Below, piece by piece: positions 39,878-50,112 of a DNA stretch of 64,000 nucleotides (positions within the stretch are counted from its first letter, which is position 1; each line of letters opens with the position of its first letter). The notes beneath the pieces were generated by a model. It ran no database searches. It saw only the letters and a program-made list of their open reading frames with translations, and was not told where the DNA came from. The translations under genes were made by a program, and so were the position numbers. The DNA comes from Alphaproteobacteria bacterium (GTDB lineage: Bacteria; Pseudomonadota; Alphaproteobacteria; SMXQ01): positions 1 through 64,000 of the forward strand of contig WHSO01000005.1 in assembly GCA_009380075.1 (NCBI GenBank), read 5' to 3'.

Positions 39878-40615
39878 ATGCAGGCAAGCCCGTCACCCGT
39901 GCTCTCGGTCGTCGTTCCCGTACGCAACGAAGCCGACAACATTATCCCGCTGATCGAGGAGATCCACGCGGCGCTCGAGGGCGCGCACGCGTTCGAGGTG
40001 ATCTACGTCAACGACGGCTCCTCCGACGCGACGGCGGACCGCCTTGCCGAGGCGCGCACCCGCTTTCCCCGGCTCCGCGTAATGACCCATCGGGTGAGCT
40101 GCGGCCAGTCCACCGCCATCCGCACCGGCGCCGAAGCCGCGCGCGGCACCTGGATCGTGACCCTCGACGGCGACGGCCAGAACGACCCGGCCGATATCCC
40201 CGCTCTGGTGCGGATCGCGATCGAGGATGCGACGGGACGGGTGCACCTGGTCACCGGCATTCGCGCCAAACGTCAAGACAACTGGCTGCGGCGGGTCTCC
40301 TCGCGTGTCGCCAATACCGTCCGCCAGGCCCTGCTGCGCGACGGCGTCAGCGACACCGGCTGCGGCCTCAAGGTGATGCGCCGGGACGCCTTCCTCCGCC
40401 TGCCGTACTTCGATCACATGCACCGCTATTATCCAGCGCTCATCATCCGCGGCGGCGGTGCCATCCGTTGCGTTCCCGTCAATCACCGTCCGCGCCTGCG
40501 TGGCACCTCGAACTACGGCCTGTTCGACCGGCTGTGGGTCGGCATCACCGACCTGTTCGGGGTGGCCTGGCTCGCCCGCCGGGCAAAGCGGCCCGACATC
40601 GCTCCCGAAAGCTGA
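39878..40615 (+). CDS. GT2-family glycosyltransferase (DPM1/ArnC-like)
   Basis: LSVVVPVRNEADNIIPLIEEIHAAL...VIYVNDGSSDATADRL...IVTLDGDGQNDPADIP. Confidence 0.93.
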   Translation: MQASPSPVLSVVVPVRNEADNIIPLIEEIHAALEGAHAFEVIYVNDGSSDATADRLAEARTRFPRLRVMTHRVSCGQSTAIRTGAEAARGTWIVTLDGDGQNDPADIPALVRIAIEDATGRVHLVTGIRAKRQDNWLRRVSSRVANTVRQALLRDGVSDTGCGLKVMRRDAFLRLPYFDHMHRYYPALIIRGGGAIRCVPVNHRPRLRGTSNYGLFDRLWVGITDLFGVAWLARRAKRPDIAPES

Positions 40616-40622
40616 TCGCTTC

Positions 40623-41336
40623 ATGTCCGCGCTCAAGCCCTATCTGCGCGGCCTCGTGCTGATCGCGACCTTCGTCGCGCTCGGCTATCTGGTCAAGGAA
40701 ACGGGCCTGTACGACCTGCTTGACGAACGCTGGATCGACCGCGAGATCCGCGGCCGCGGCATCGCCGGCGAACTCCTGTTCCTGGGTCTCGGCGCGGTGC
40801 TGACCGCCATCGGCTTTCCGCGCCAGGCGGTGAGCTTCCTCGGCGGCTACGCCTTCGGCTTCGGCGCGGGGACGGCTCTCGCCCTTGCCGCCGCCGGCTG
40901 CGGCTGCATCCTCGCCTTCACCTTTGCCCGCATCCTGGGGCGTGAATTCGTGCGCGGGAAATTCGGCCCGCGCGTGCGCCGCCTCGACGATTTTCTGCGC
41001 GACCATCCGTTCTCCATGGCGCTCCTGATCCGCCTTCTGCCGGTCGGTTCCAATGTGGTGACGAACCTTGCCGCCGGCGTGTCCGGCATCCACGCCGTGC
41101 CCTTCATCGCCGGCTCGGTCATCGGCTACCTGCCGCAGACCGTGATCTTCGCCCTGCTCGGGTCGGGGATTCACCTCGACCCGAGCCTCCGCATCGGCGC
41201 CAGCGTGGTGCTGTTCGTGGTATCGGGCATGCTCGGCGTCTACCTGTTCCGCCGTTACCGCACCAGTCGCGCGCTCGACGCCGATGTCGCCCTCGGCGCC
41301 GACGGCGGGGGAAACCCCGACGGGGGCGGGCGATGA
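40623..41336 (+). CDS. VTT/SNARE-associated (DedA/TVP38-like) membrane protein
   Basis: [48 protein letters not shown]...[23 protein letters not shown]. Confidence 0.85.
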   Translation: MSALKPYLRGLVLIATFVALGYLVKETGLYDLLDERWIDREIRGRGIAGELLFLGLGAVLTAIGFPRQAVSFLGGYAFGFGAGTALALAAAGCGCILAFTFARILGREFVRGKFGPRVRRLDDFLRDHPFSMALLIRLLPVGSNVVTNLAAGVSGIHAVPFIAGSVIGYLPQTVIFALLGSGIHLDPSLRIGASVVLFVVSGMLGVYLFRRYRTSRALDADVALGADGGGNPDGGGR

Positions 41337-42037
41337 GCGCCGCGCACCGCCGTGCCGTGGTGCTGCTGTCGGGCGGGCTCGATTCCGCAACCGTGCTGGC
41401 GATGGTTCAGCGCGACGGGTTCGAGGCGTATTGCCTGTCCTTCCGCTACGGCCAGCGCCACGCGATCGAGCTCGATGCCGCCGAGGACGTCGCCCGGGCG
41501 CTCGGTGCCGCCCGCCACGTGGTTCAGCCCATCGACCTGCGCGCCTTCGGCGGTTCGTCCTTGACCGCCGACATCGACGTGCCCAAGGGCCGCGACGAGG
41601 CAGCGATGGCCTCCGGCATCCCGGTCACCTACGTGCCGGCGCGCAACACCGTGTTCCTGGCGCTCGCGTTGGCCTGGGCCGAGGTGCTGGCGACGGGCGA
41701 CATCTTCATCGGTGTCAACGCCCGCGACTACTCCGGCTATCCCGACTGCCGGCCCGAATACATCCGGGCCTTCGAAACCATGGCCAACCTCGCCACCCGG
41801 GGCGCCGTGGAGGGCACCCTGCCGGTCCGCATCCACACGCCGCTGATCGCCATGACCAAGGCGGATATCATCCGCACCGGCACCGCGCTCGGGGTGGATT
41901 ACGCCCTGACCCAAAGTTGCTATGATCCGGACCCGGCGGGCCGTGCCTGCGGGGCGTGCGATTCCTGCACGCTGCGGCGCAAGGGCTTTGCCGAGGCCGG
42001 TGTCCCCGATCCCACCTTTTACCAGCAAAGGTCCTGA
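41333..42037 (+). CDS. queC: 7-cyano-7-deazaguanine synthase
   Basis: [15 protein letters not shown] (PP-loop), C-terminal Zn site [17 protein letters not shown]. Confidence 0.97.
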   Translation: MSAAHRRAVVLLSGGLDSATVLAMVQRDGFEAYCLSFRYGQRHAIELDAAEDVARALGAARHVVQPIDLRAFGGSSLTADIDVPKGRDEAAMASGIPVTYVPARNTVFLALALAWAEVLATGDIFIGVNARDYSGYPDCRPEYIRAFETMANLATRGAVEGTLPVRIHTPLIAMTKADIIRTGTALGVDYALTQSCYDPDPAGRACGACDSCTLRRKGFAEAGVPDPTFYQQRS

Positions 42038-42039
42038 CC

Positions 42040-42540
42040 ATGTCTGCGTTGTCCCGATATCGTTCGACCCTCGTCTATATCGCGCTGATCGTCGCGGTGA
42101 ACTGGGGCTTCACCGTGGTGCCGCTGGTCAAGATGCCGGGGGGCGAGATGTGGCCGCCCCTGTCGCTGGCGGTGGGTTTCATTTTCGTGGTGCGCGACTT
42201 CGCCCAGCGCGAGATCGGCCATCGTGTGCTGTTCGCCATGCTGATCGGCGCGGCGCTGTCCTATGTCATGGCTTCGCCCTATGTGGCGCTTGCCTCGGCG
42301 GCCGCATTCCTGGTCTCGGAATTGGCCGACTGGCTGGTCTATACCGTCACCCGGCGCCCGCTGTCGGAACGCATCCTTTATTCCAGCCTGCTCGGCACGC
42401 CGGTCGATTCGGTCGTGTTCCTGTGGGGCATCGGACACCTGTCGGTCACCGGCGTCGCCGCCATGACGGTGTCGAAGATGCTGGGCGCGCTGGTGGTGTG
42501 GTGGTTGATCCGCCGCCGGGAGACGGCTGCGGCAGCCTGA
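42040..42540 (+). CDS. yhhQ: VUT/YhhQ-family queuosine precursor transporter
   Basis: MPGGEMWPPLSLAVGFIFVVRDFAQREIGHRVL...SELADWLVYTVTRRPLSERILYSSLLGTPVDSVVFL. Confidence 0.88.
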   Translation: MSALSRYRSTLVYIALIVAVNWGFTVVPLVKMPGGEMWPPLSLAVGFIFVVRDFAQREIGHRVLFAMLIGAALSYVMASPYVALASAAAFLVSELADWLVYTVTRRPLSERILYSSLLGTPVDSVVFLWGIGHLSVTGVAAMTVSKMLGALVVWWLIRRRETAAAA

Positions 42541-42551
42541 CCCCTATATCC

Positions 42552-42809
42552 CTATTGCCGCTCCGCGCGCGGCGCGGCCTGGTTGAGCCGGTCGAGGACG
42601 TAGAGCAGCACCGCGAAGAATGCGTAGATGTAGAAGAAGACGTTCACGAATGGCACGACCGCGAGGATCGCCCAGGCCCATTGGGTGCGGCCCATGCGGC
42701 CCGCCACCAGATAGACGCCGATCGCGATCGGGATCGAAACCACGATCAACCATAGAAATGCTGGGAATAACATCCCCCCGGAATCCCAGTCGTTCTCGTA
42801 CATCATCAT
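42552..42809 (-). CDS. Small membrane protein, uncharacterised (85 aa)
   Basis: MMMYENDWDSGGMLFPAFLWLIVVSIPIAIGVYLVAGRMGRTQWAWAILAVVPFVNVFFYIYAFFAVLLYVLDRLNQAAPRAERQ; fits between yhhQ and queF without overlap. Confidence 0.7.
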   Translation of the reverse strand: MMMYENDWDSGGMLFPAFLWLIVVSIPIAIGVYLVAGRMGRTQWAWAILAVVPFVNVFFYIYAFFAVLLYVLDRLNQAAPRAERQ

Positions 42810-42827
42810 TTCCCCCTCGTGTTGTGA

Positions 42828-43295
42828 TCAGCCACGCCCGCGGTAGGGGGGCATGCCAGGTTCTGGCAGGTGAATACCCTCGGGCGGGTCGCCCGACTGG
42901 TAGAACACGTCGATGGGAATGCCGCCGCGGGGATACCAGAAGCCGGAAATACGGAGCCAGCGCGGCGTCGCTGCCTCGGTCAGGCGCTTGGCGATGGTGA
43001 GCGTGGTCGATTCGTGGAACGCGCCGGTGTTGCGCCAGGACGCAAGGAAGAGCTTCAGCGACTTGCTTTCGACGCAGCGTTCGCCCGGCACGTAGTCGAT
43101 GACGAAATGGGCGAAGTCGGGCTGGCCGGTGATCGGGCACAGGCAAGTGAACTCTGGGCAGGAAAAACGCACCAGATAGGGGGTGCCGGGATCCGGGTTG
43201 GCGAAGGTCTCAAGCGTCGCTTCGTCGGGACTGGCGGGTAGCGGCCTCGGCTGGCCGAGCTGGCGGAGGCCGGGCGGTTCGGGCGTATCACTCAT
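42828..43295 (-). CDS. queF: preQ1 synthase (7-cyano-7-deazaguanine reductase)
   Basis: [52 protein letters not shown]. Confidence 0.97.
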   Translation of the reverse strand: MSDTPEPPGLRQLGQPRPLPASPDEATLETFANPDPGTPYLVRFSCPEFTCLCPITGQPDFAHFVIDYVPGERCVESKSLKLFLASWRNTGAFHESTTLTIAKRLTEAATPRWLRISGFWYPRGGIPIDVFYQSGDPPEGIHLPEPGMPPYRGRG

Positions 43296-43339
43296 GGCGG
43301 CATCTTACGGCGGCCCCGGGTTCAAGTCCATGCGGGGAC

Positions 43340-44473
43340 CTACAGTGGCTCGATGTCGCCGTGCGCGAGGTCCGCTTCCCAACGGTCGGCGGTTTCCGTG
43401 AATGTTCCCCCCTCGATCGCGGCGCGGAGGCCCGCCATCAGGTCCTGGTAGAAGGTGACGTTATGGGCCGTGAGCAGCATGCCTGCCAGCATTTCCTCGG
43501 CCCGGAACAGGTGATGCAGATAGGCGCGCGAGAACCGCACGCAAGCGGGGCAGCGGCATTCGGCATCGAGCGGCCGGGGATCGAGGGCGTGACGGGCGTT
43601 GCGCAGGTTGACCTCGCCCCGCTGGGTGAACCCCTTGGCGGTGCGGCCCGATCGCGTCGGCAGGACGCAGTCGAACATGTCCAGCCCGCGCGCGACGGAG
43701 CGGATCAGGTCCTGGGGCGTGCCCACCCCCATGAGGTAGCGTGGCCGGTCGGCGGGCAGGTGCGGGACCGTCGAGTCCAGCGTGGCGAGCATCCTGTTCT
43801 GGCCTTCGCCGACGGCGAGGCCGCCGACGGCGTAGCCGTCGAATCCGATGGCGCAGAGGGCACGGACCGATTCCTCGCGCAAGTCGGGATGGATGCCGCC
43901 CTGTACGATGCCGAACAGCCCGTAGCCCGGCCGCTCGCGGAACGCCTCGCGCGACCGCATCGCCCAGGCCATGGACAGGCGCATGGAGCGGGCCGCCTCC
44001 GCCTCCGTCGCCGGGAAGGCGGTGCATTCGTCGAGCACCATGGCCACGTCGGCATCGAGCTGGTGCTGGATGTCCATCGCGCGCTCGGGCGTGAGCTCGT
44101 GCTCCGAACCGTCGAGGTGCGAGCGGAAGGTCACCCCCGCTTCAGTGATTTTGCGCAGCTTGGCCAGGCTCATCACCTGGAAGCCGCCGGAATCGGTCAG
44201 TATCGGACCCGGCCAATCCATGAAGCGGTGCAGCCCGCCCAGCGCCGCGATCGCTTCCGCCCCGGGGCGCAGCATCAGGTGATAGGTATTGGCGAGGATC
44301 ATCTCGGCACCGGCGGCGCGCACGGCGTCCGGCGTCATTGCCTTGACCGTGGCGCGGGTGCCTACCGGCATGAAGGCCGGCGTTTCCACCGTGCCGTGGG
44401 CGGTCGTGATGCGCCCGCGCCGGGCCGCGCCCGATGTGGCGAGAAGATCGAAGCGGAACCGGGACGCGCTCAT
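43340..44473 (-). CDS. tgt: tRNA-guanine transglycosylase
   Basis: [16 protein letters not shown]...[31 protein letters not shown]...GGLAVGEGQ...[16 protein letters not shown]; Zn site CRCPAC. Confidence 0.97.
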   Translation of the reverse strand: MSASRFRFDLLATSGAARRGRITTAHGTVETPAFMPVGTRATVKAMTPDAVRAAGAEMILANTYHLMLRPGAEAIAALGGLHRFMDWPGPILTDSGGFQVMSLAKLRKITEAGVTFRSHLDGSEHELTPERAMDIQHQLDADVAMVLDECTAFPATEAEAARSMRLSMAWAMRSREAFRERPGYGLFGIVQGGIHPDLREESVRALCAIGFDGYAVGGLAVGEGQNRMLATLDSTVPHLPADRPRYLMGVGTPQDLIRSVARGLDMFDCVLPTRSGRTAKGFTQRGEVNLRNARHALDPRPLDAECRCPACVRFSRAYLHHLFRAEEMLAGMLLTAHNVTFYQDLMAGLRAAIEGGTFTETADRWEADLAHGDIEPL

Positions 44474-45540
44474 CGGTCGGTGACGCGAACGCCAGGCGCT
44501 GGATGCAGCAGGCAGCAATCGCCGTAGGAATAGAACCGGTAGCGCCGTGCCATGGCATGGGCATAGGCCACCTGCATCCGGTCGAGCCCGGCAAAGGCGG
44601 CGACCAGCATGAACAGGGTCGAGCGCGGCAGGTGGAAATTGGTCAGGAGAAGGTCCACGGCGCGGAAACGGTAGCCGGGCGTGATGAAGATGTCGGTGTC
44701 GCCGGCGAAGGCGCGGAGCCGGCCGTCTTCGCCGGCCGCCGCCTCCAGTAGCCGCAGCGCCGTGGTGCCGATGGCGACGACCCGACCGCCCCGCAGGCGT
44801 GCACGGTTGATGAACTCCGCGGTGAAGGCGTCGATCTCGCCCCATTCGGCATGCATCCGGTGCTCCTTCACGTTCTCCGTCTTGACCGGCAGGAAGGTGC
44901 CCGCGCCGACATGCAGGGTCAGAGTTGCGCGCTCGATACCCCTGGCCAGCAGGCGCCGCAGCAGCCCTTCGGTGAAGTGAAACCCGGCGGTGGGCGCGGC
45001 GACGGCACCCGGCTTGGCCGCGAAGACGGTCTGATAATCGGCAATATCGCGTTCATCCGGCCCGTCGTCGCGCGGGATGTAGGGCGGTAACGGGGCCGAT
45101 CCGTAGCGTTCCAGAGCCGCAAGGACCTCTGCTTCGGGGAGGGCGAACTCCAGTTCGACCTCGCCTTCCTCGCCCCTGGCGGCGACGTCGGCGGCGAATC
45201 CCTCGGCGAAGACGATCACGTCCCCCGCGCGCAGCTTGCGGGCGCCCTTGGCGAAGGCGTGCCAGCGCGATGGCGACAGCGGTTTGTGCAGGGTGATCTC
45301 GACCTTTGCGTCACCGCGGCGGCCCCTGAGACGGGCACGCACGACGCGGGTGTCGTTGACCACGACCACGTCACCGGCGTGCAGAAGGTCGGGCAGGTCG
45401 GCGACGCGACAGTCGTTAAGTCCTTCTCCAAGGGTTTCGGCCTGCCGGACTTCGAGAAGCCGCGCCGCTTCGCGCGGCTCCATCGGCCGCGTTGCGATCA
45501 GGTCGCGCGGAAGATCGAAATCGAAATCAGCAAGCTTCAT
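44470..45540 (-). CDS. queA: S-adenosylmethionine:tRNA ribosyltransferase-isomerase
   Basis: [29 protein letters not shown]...[14 protein letters not shown]...[24 protein letters not shown]. Confidence 0.97.
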   Translation of the reverse strand: MKLADFDFDLPRDLIATRPMEPREAARLLEVRQAETLGEGLNDCRVADLPDLLHAGDVVVVNDTRVVRARLRGRRGDAKVEITLHKPLSPSRWHAFAKGARKLRAGDVIVFAEGFAADVAARGEEGEVELEFALPEAEVLAALERYGSAPLPPYIPRDDGPDERDIADYQTVFAAKPGAVAAPTAGFHFTEGLLRRLLARGIERATLTLHVGAGTFLPVKTENVKEHRMHAEWGEIDAFTAEFINRARLRGGRVVAIGTTALRLLEAAAGEDGRLRAFAGDTDIFITPGYRFRAVDLLLTNFHLPRSTLFMLVAAFAGLDRMQVAYAHAMARRYRFYSYGDCCLLHPAPGVRVTDR

Positions 45541-46715
45541 GATGCGACGCGTCTTCGTACTCGCGCGGTACGCTTCGGCTTCCCGGTGTTGCGGGCGAAG
45601 CCACCGCGCCATTCCATACGGACCGATTCATCGGGCTCGGTTGCCAAATGCAGCTCGGCGAGCGCGGCGAAGGCGTCCGGCGCGAGCAGGCGCGACAGGG
45701 CCCATACCGCCATGCCGCGCACGAGCGGCGAGGCGTCGCCGAGCAGGCCGGCGGCGCGGGACGCCAGCGCCACGTCGCCGGCGTTGCCGATGGCGATGAG
45801 GACGTTGCGAATGAAGCGGTCGCGGCCGATCCGCTTGATCGGCGAGCCGGAGAAGACACGGCGGAAACCGGCGTCGTCGAGGCCGGCGAGGTCGGCGAGC
45901 TTGGGCGCCGTCAGCTCGATCCGCGGCAGGAAGGCCAGTTCCCGGGTGCGGGCCGCGTATTTGTTCCACGGACAGACGGCGAGGCAGTCGTCGCAGCCAT
46001 AGATGCGGTTGCCCATCGGCGCGCGGAATTCCTCGGCAATGGGACCCTTGTGCTCAATGGTGAGGTAGGAGATGCAGCGCCGCGCATCGAGTTGGCCCGG
46101 CCCGGGAAATGCCGCCGTCGGGCAGGCGTCGAGGCAGGACCGGCAGGTGCCGCAATGGTCGGTCCCGGCCGCGTCGGGAGGCAGGTCGAGGGTAGTGAAG
46201 ACTTCCCCCAGCAGCAGCCACGAGCCGTGCCGGCGCGACACCAGGTTGGTGTGCTTTCCCTGCCAGCCGAGTCCCGCCGCTTCCGCCGCGGGTTTTTCCA
46301 TCACCGGGGCGGTATCGACGAAGACCTTGACCCCGGCGCCGGTGGATTCGGCGATCCACCGCGCCAGTTGCTTGAGACGGGGCTTGATCACGTCGTGATA
46401 GTCGTGTCCCCGCGCGTAGGCGGCTATGGAGCCACGATCCGGCCGGGTGAGCAGCGCCAGGGGATCGCCCGGCGGCGCGTAACTGATGGCGAGCGCGATG
46501 ACGGAACGGGCCTCGGGCCATAGGCCCGGCGGGCTTGCGCGCTCGTCCACCCGGCGCGCCATCCAGTCCATGCCGCCGTGGTGACCCGCACCCAGGTACG
46601 CGGCCAGGGCCTCGCGCCCGTCGGGCACCGTTCCCGCCGCGGCAAAGCCAACGGCGTCGAAGCCCAAGGCTTCCGCCCGTGCCCGGATGGCGGTCTTGAT
46701 CTCGTCCGTGTCCAT
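45537..46715 (-). CDS. queG: Epoxyqueuosine reductase
   Basis: Two Fe-S motifs [13 protein letters not shown] and [17 protein letters not shown]-like C-terminus. Confidence 0.95.
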   Translation of the reverse strand: MDTDEIKTAIRARAEALGFDAVGFAAAGTVPDGREALAAYLGAGHHGGMDWMARRVDERASPPGLWPEARSVIALAISYAPPGDPLALLTRPDRGSIAAYARGHDYHDVIKPRLKQLARWIAESTGAGVKVFVDTAPVMEKPAAEAAGLGWQGKHTNLVSRRHGSWLLLGEVFTTLDLPPDAAGTDHCGTCRSCLDACPTAAFPGPGQLDARRCISYLTIEHKGPIAEEFRAPMGNRIYGCDDCLAVCPWNKYAARTRELAFLPRIELTAPKLADLAGLDDAGFRRVFSGSPIKRIGRDRFIRNVLIAIGNAGDVALASRAAGLLGDASPLVRGMAVWALSRLLAPDAFAALAELHLATEPDESVRMEWRGGFARNTGKPKRTARVRRRVAS

Positions 46716-46892
46716 GCTGGTTGCTCGGTTTTTCCTGCCGGGGGCCTTACCTTAGCGGCTCCCGCGACCGGCGCAAGATGGCCCCTGGAAGGGCGCCATT
46801 GTTGGAATTCGAATGGTTCCGGCCTAGAATAGTTCGCAAGCTAATGGTCCTCGTCGCACATCGGCAAGGGCCGGGACAAAGGCAGGGCCCCC

Positions 46893-47399
46893 ATGACCGA
46901 CCAATTCGATCTGGTACCCGAAGCCGCCGCCGCGGCCGAGGCGGCCGCCAAGGGCAAGGACGTCGAGTTCCATTCGGAGACCAGCGTCGGCTACCTGCTG
47001 CGCGATACCTACCGCGTCTTCACCCGGGTCCTTCAGGCGCGTATCTCCACCCACGGCGTGACCATCGGCCAGTGGTATTTCCTGCGGGTGCTGTGGGACG
47101 AGGACGGGCTCACCCAGCGCGAACTGTCCCAGCGTGTCGGCATGATGGAGCCGACCACGGTCACCGCCCTCAACGGCATGGAAAAACGCGGCTACGTCAG
47201 GCGCGTCCGCAACACGGACGACAAGCGCAAGGTCAACATCTACCTGACCGACCGCGGCCGTGCCCTTCGCAACATCCTGCTGCCGCACGCCATCGACGTG
47301 AACGTGCGCGCCGTGGCCGGCGTGCCGCTCGCCGACGTGGAGACGCTGCGTCGCACGCTCCATACGATGAAGCGCAACCTTTACGGCCTCGCCCCCTAG
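46893..47399 (+). CDS. MarR-family transcriptional regulator
   Basis: ITIGQWYFLRVLWDEDGLTQRELSQRVGMMEPTTVTALNGMEKRGYVRRVRNTDDKRKVNIYLTDRGRAL. Confidence 0.93.
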   Translation: MTDQFDLVPEAAAAAEAAAKGKDVEFHSETSVGYLLRDTYRVFTRVLQARISTHGVTIGQWYFLRVLWDEDGLTQRELSQRVGMMEPTTVTALNGMEKRGYVRRVRNTDDKRKVNIYLTDRGRALRNILLPHAIDVNVRAVAGVPLADVETLRRTLHTMKRNLYGLAP

Positions 47400-47435
47400 G
47401 GACGGCCGTCAACACCCAAGGACAGGGAGAGACAT

Positions 47436-48230
47436 ATGGCGACCGCCGCAGCGGGCTCCAATACCGGTGCATCGATCACAAGCCTCCGCATCCAGCTCGC
47501 GGCGCTGACCCGCCTGCTGCACAAGGAAGGCATCCTGACGTATTCGGGTCACGCCAGCGTGCGCATCCCCGGCCGCGACGCGTTCATGATCCAGTCCATC
47601 AACGACAGCCGCGCCGGGATCAACCCGGAAGGCTTGCTGATCTGCGATTTCGCCTGCAAGGTGCTGGAAGGTCCGGCGGACCACCGGCCGCCGCTCGAAT
47701 CCTACATTCATTCGGAAGTGCTGCGCGCGCGGCCCGACATCGATTGCGTCGTGCACACCCATTCGGACCTTGCCGCGATGTTCACGATGCTCGACGGCAT
47801 CGAACTCGCCCTGATGAAAAGCCATGCCCAGCGTTGGGCGTCGGGGATTCCCACCCATCTCGATCCGACCCATATCAAGACCCCGAAGCAGGGCCGCGAC
47901 CTGGCCCGGACCCTCGGCCCCCACCAGGGCGCGCTGATGCGCGCACACGGTGGCGTTCTGGTTTCGGAAACCCTGCCGGCGCTGCTGGTCGATGCCGTCC
48001 ATTTCGAGGAAAATGCCAAGGCCTATTACCAGGCGGCGACGGTCGGCAAGGTCAAGCCGCTGACGCGCGCCGAGCTCGACCTCATCGGCGCGGTCAACAC
48101 CAACCGCGAGCAGCATTGCTACAAGCTGTGGAGCCATTATGTCGGCATGGGTTTCGACGACGGCACCCTGCCGCAGGACTGGAACGAGCATATCTGGGGC
48201 TCGGTCAACCCGAAGGCCGAGGCGACCTGA
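47436..48230 (+). CDS. Class II aldolase/adducin family protein
   Basis: LLHKEGILTYSGHASVRIPGRDAFMIQS...YIHSEVLRARPDIDCVVHTHSDLAAMF...LMRAHGGVLVS. Confidence 0.9.
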   Translation: MATAAAGSNTGASITSLRIQLAALTRLLHKEGILTYSGHASVRIPGRDAFMIQSINDSRAGINPEGLLICDFACKVLEGPADHRPPLESYIHSEVLRARPDIDCVVHTHSDLAAMFTMLDGIELALMKSHAQRWASGIPTHLDPTHIKTPKQGRDLARTLGPHQGALMRAHGGVLVSETLPALLVDAVHFEENAKAYYQAATVGKVKPLTRAELDLIGAVNTNREQHCYKLWSHYVGMGFDDGTLPQDWNEHIWGSVNPKAEAT

Positions 48231-48255
48231 TTACAAGGGATCACGGCCGGTGACC

Positions 48256-49095
48256 ATGGACATCCGCAAGCTGTCGGACGCGCTCGGCGCGGAAGTGAGG
48301 GGAATAGACCTGAACGAACCGCAGGAGGCCGCCACGGTCGAGGCGATCCGCCGCGCCTTTGCCGAGAACCTCGTGTTGGTGGTGCGCGACCAGCGGGACC
48401 TGCAGCCCGAAGCGCAGGTCCGGTTCTGCGAGTTCTTCGGCCCTCTGGGCAAGCGGTCCCGTCCCGCCGACACGCGCCACGAAAAGTCCGACGAGCCGGC
48501 AGAGGTGATGTTCGTTTCCAACCGTCGGGAGAACGGCAGGTACGTCTACACCCTGCCGGAGGGCGAGATGATGTTCCATATCGACCAGTGCTATGTGGAA
48601 ACCCCGGCCCGGGCGACCTCGCTCTACGCGATCACGGTGCCCGAAGAAGGCGGCGACACGCTGTTCGGCAATCTCTGTGCCGCCTACGACGCGCTGCCAG
48701 TCGACCTGCGGGCGCTTGTTGACAGCCATCGCGCCCTCAACGTCTTCACCTATGATTCCACGCAGCGTGACCAGGTCGGCAATCCGTCGAAACGCCGCGA
48801 GCACGTCCAGCCCATGGTCGTGCGCCATCCGGTGACCAGTCGCAAGGCGCTCTATGTCAACCGGCTGATGACGTGGTCGATCGAGGGACTCGACGCGCCT
48901 ACGAACGAACAGGCGCTCGCGCGACTGTTCGATCACGAGGAACGCCCGGAATTCGTCTACCGGCACAAATGGCGGAAGGACGACCTCGTGATCTGGGATA
49001 ACCAGTGCACCATTCACGCGCGGACGGACTTCGATCCCGGCAAGGATCGCCATCTGCGCCGCTTTACCGTCGCGGGCGGGCCGCTCCGGACCTGA
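48256..49095 (+). CDS. TauD/TfdA-family Fe(II)/2-oxoglutarate dioxygenase (copy 1)
   Basis: MMFHIDQCYVETPARATSLYAITVPEEGGDTLFGNLCAAYDAL...WDNQCTIHARTDF. Confidence 0.92.
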   Translation: MDIRKLSDALGAEVRGIDLNEPQEAATVEAIRRAFAENLVLVVRDQRDLQPEAQVRFCEFFGPLGKRSRPADTRHEKSDEPAEVMFVSNRRENGRYVYTLPEGEMMFHIDQCYVETPARATSLYAITVPEEGGDTLFGNLCAAYDALPVDLRALVDSHRALNVFTYDSTQRDQVGNPSKRREHVQPMVVRHPVTSRKALYVNRLMTWSIEGLDAPTNEQALARLFDHEERPEFVYRHKWRKDDLVIWDNQCTIHARTDFDPGKDRHLRRFTVAGGPLRT

Positions 49096-49143
49096 ACCCG
49101 TTCCGTATCACGTCTGTTCATCACCCTACAGGGAGAGCCCGCC

Positions 49144-49932
49144 ATGGCCGAAATCTCGCGCACCCGTCCGAGCCTGGACCTCACCGACCGCGTCGTTATC
49201 GTGACCGGGGGCGCAACCGGCATCGGCAAGGTCTATTCCACCCGGCTCGCCGAAGCAGGGGCGCGGGTGGTCATTGCCGACATCGTCGATGAGGCTAACC
49301 ACGCACTTGCCAAGGAACTGACCGGGCGCGGCCTTCAGGCACTGGCCGGGACCACCGACGTCGCCGATCCGAAGATGACCGAGGCGCTGGCCAAGGCGAC
49401 GGTGGACAAGTGGGGCCGCATCGATGGGCTGGTCAACAATGCGTCCCTCATGGCGGTGCTGGGACGCAAGCCGTGGACCGAGATCCCGCCCGACGAATGG
49501 GACCGCGTGATGCAGGTCAATACCAAGGGGCCGTTCCTGTGCGCGCTCGCGGTCTATCCGTACATGAAGGAACAGGGCGGGGGAAAGATCGTCAACATCG
49601 CGTCGTCGCGCGTATGGGAGGGCGGCAAGTGGCGCCTGCACTATTCGGCCTCCAAGGGTGCGGTACTGGTGTTCACCCGGGCGCTCGCCCGCGAGATCGG
49701 CGCCGACAACATCTGCGTCAACTCGATCTCGCCGGGCTTCACCCTGTCGGAAACCCAGGTCGCGACCTCGACCAACCAGCACATGGCGCTGCGCCAGGAA
49801 TCGGACAAGTGCTTCAACCGCGACCAGATCCCCGACGACCTGGTCGGTGCCCTGATGTTCCTGCTGTCGGATGCGTCGAACTATATCACCGGCCAGTGTA
49901 TCAACGTCGATGGCGGGCGCTCCATGCACTGA
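49144..49932 (+). CDS. SDR-family oxidoreductase
   Basis: VIVTGGATGIGKVYSTRLAEAG...LVNNASL...YSASKGAVLVFTRALAREIG...ISPGFT. Confidence 0.94.
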   Translation: MAEISRTRPSLDLTDRVVIVTGGATGIGKVYSTRLAEAGARVVIADIVDEANHALAKELTGRGLQALAGTTDVADPKMTEALAKATVDKWGRIDGLVNNASLMAVLGRKPWTEIPPDEWDRVMQVNTKGPFLCALAVYPYMKEQGGGKIVNIASSRVWEGGKWRLHYSASKGAVLVFTRALAREIGADNICVNSISPGFTLSETQVATSTNQHMALRQESDKCFNRDQIPDDLVGALMFLLSDASNYITGQCINVDGGRSMH

Positions 49933-49958
49933 GCGTGCCACTGAGCGCGGAGGCGCAG

Positions 49959-50063
49959 ATGCTTGAGCTCAAGATGTGGATCCGGGGGCACAAGACCCTG
50001 GCAGCGTTCATTATTTTCGCGCTGGTGCTGACCCTCGGCCTGCTCTTCAATCACGACCTGTAG
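49959..50063 (+). CDS. Candidate microprotein, single TM helix (34 aa)
   Basis: MLELKMWIRGHKTLAAFIIFALVLTLGLLFNHDL*; ggaggc ribosome-binding site upstream; downstream of the SDR gene. Confidence 0.4.
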   Translation: MLELKMWIRGHKTLAAFIIFALVLTLGLLFNHDL

Positions 50064-50112
50064 GGCTGAAGCCATAGGCCCCGCGTCGTCCCGGCGGTGC
50101 CGGGCAGCAGCT

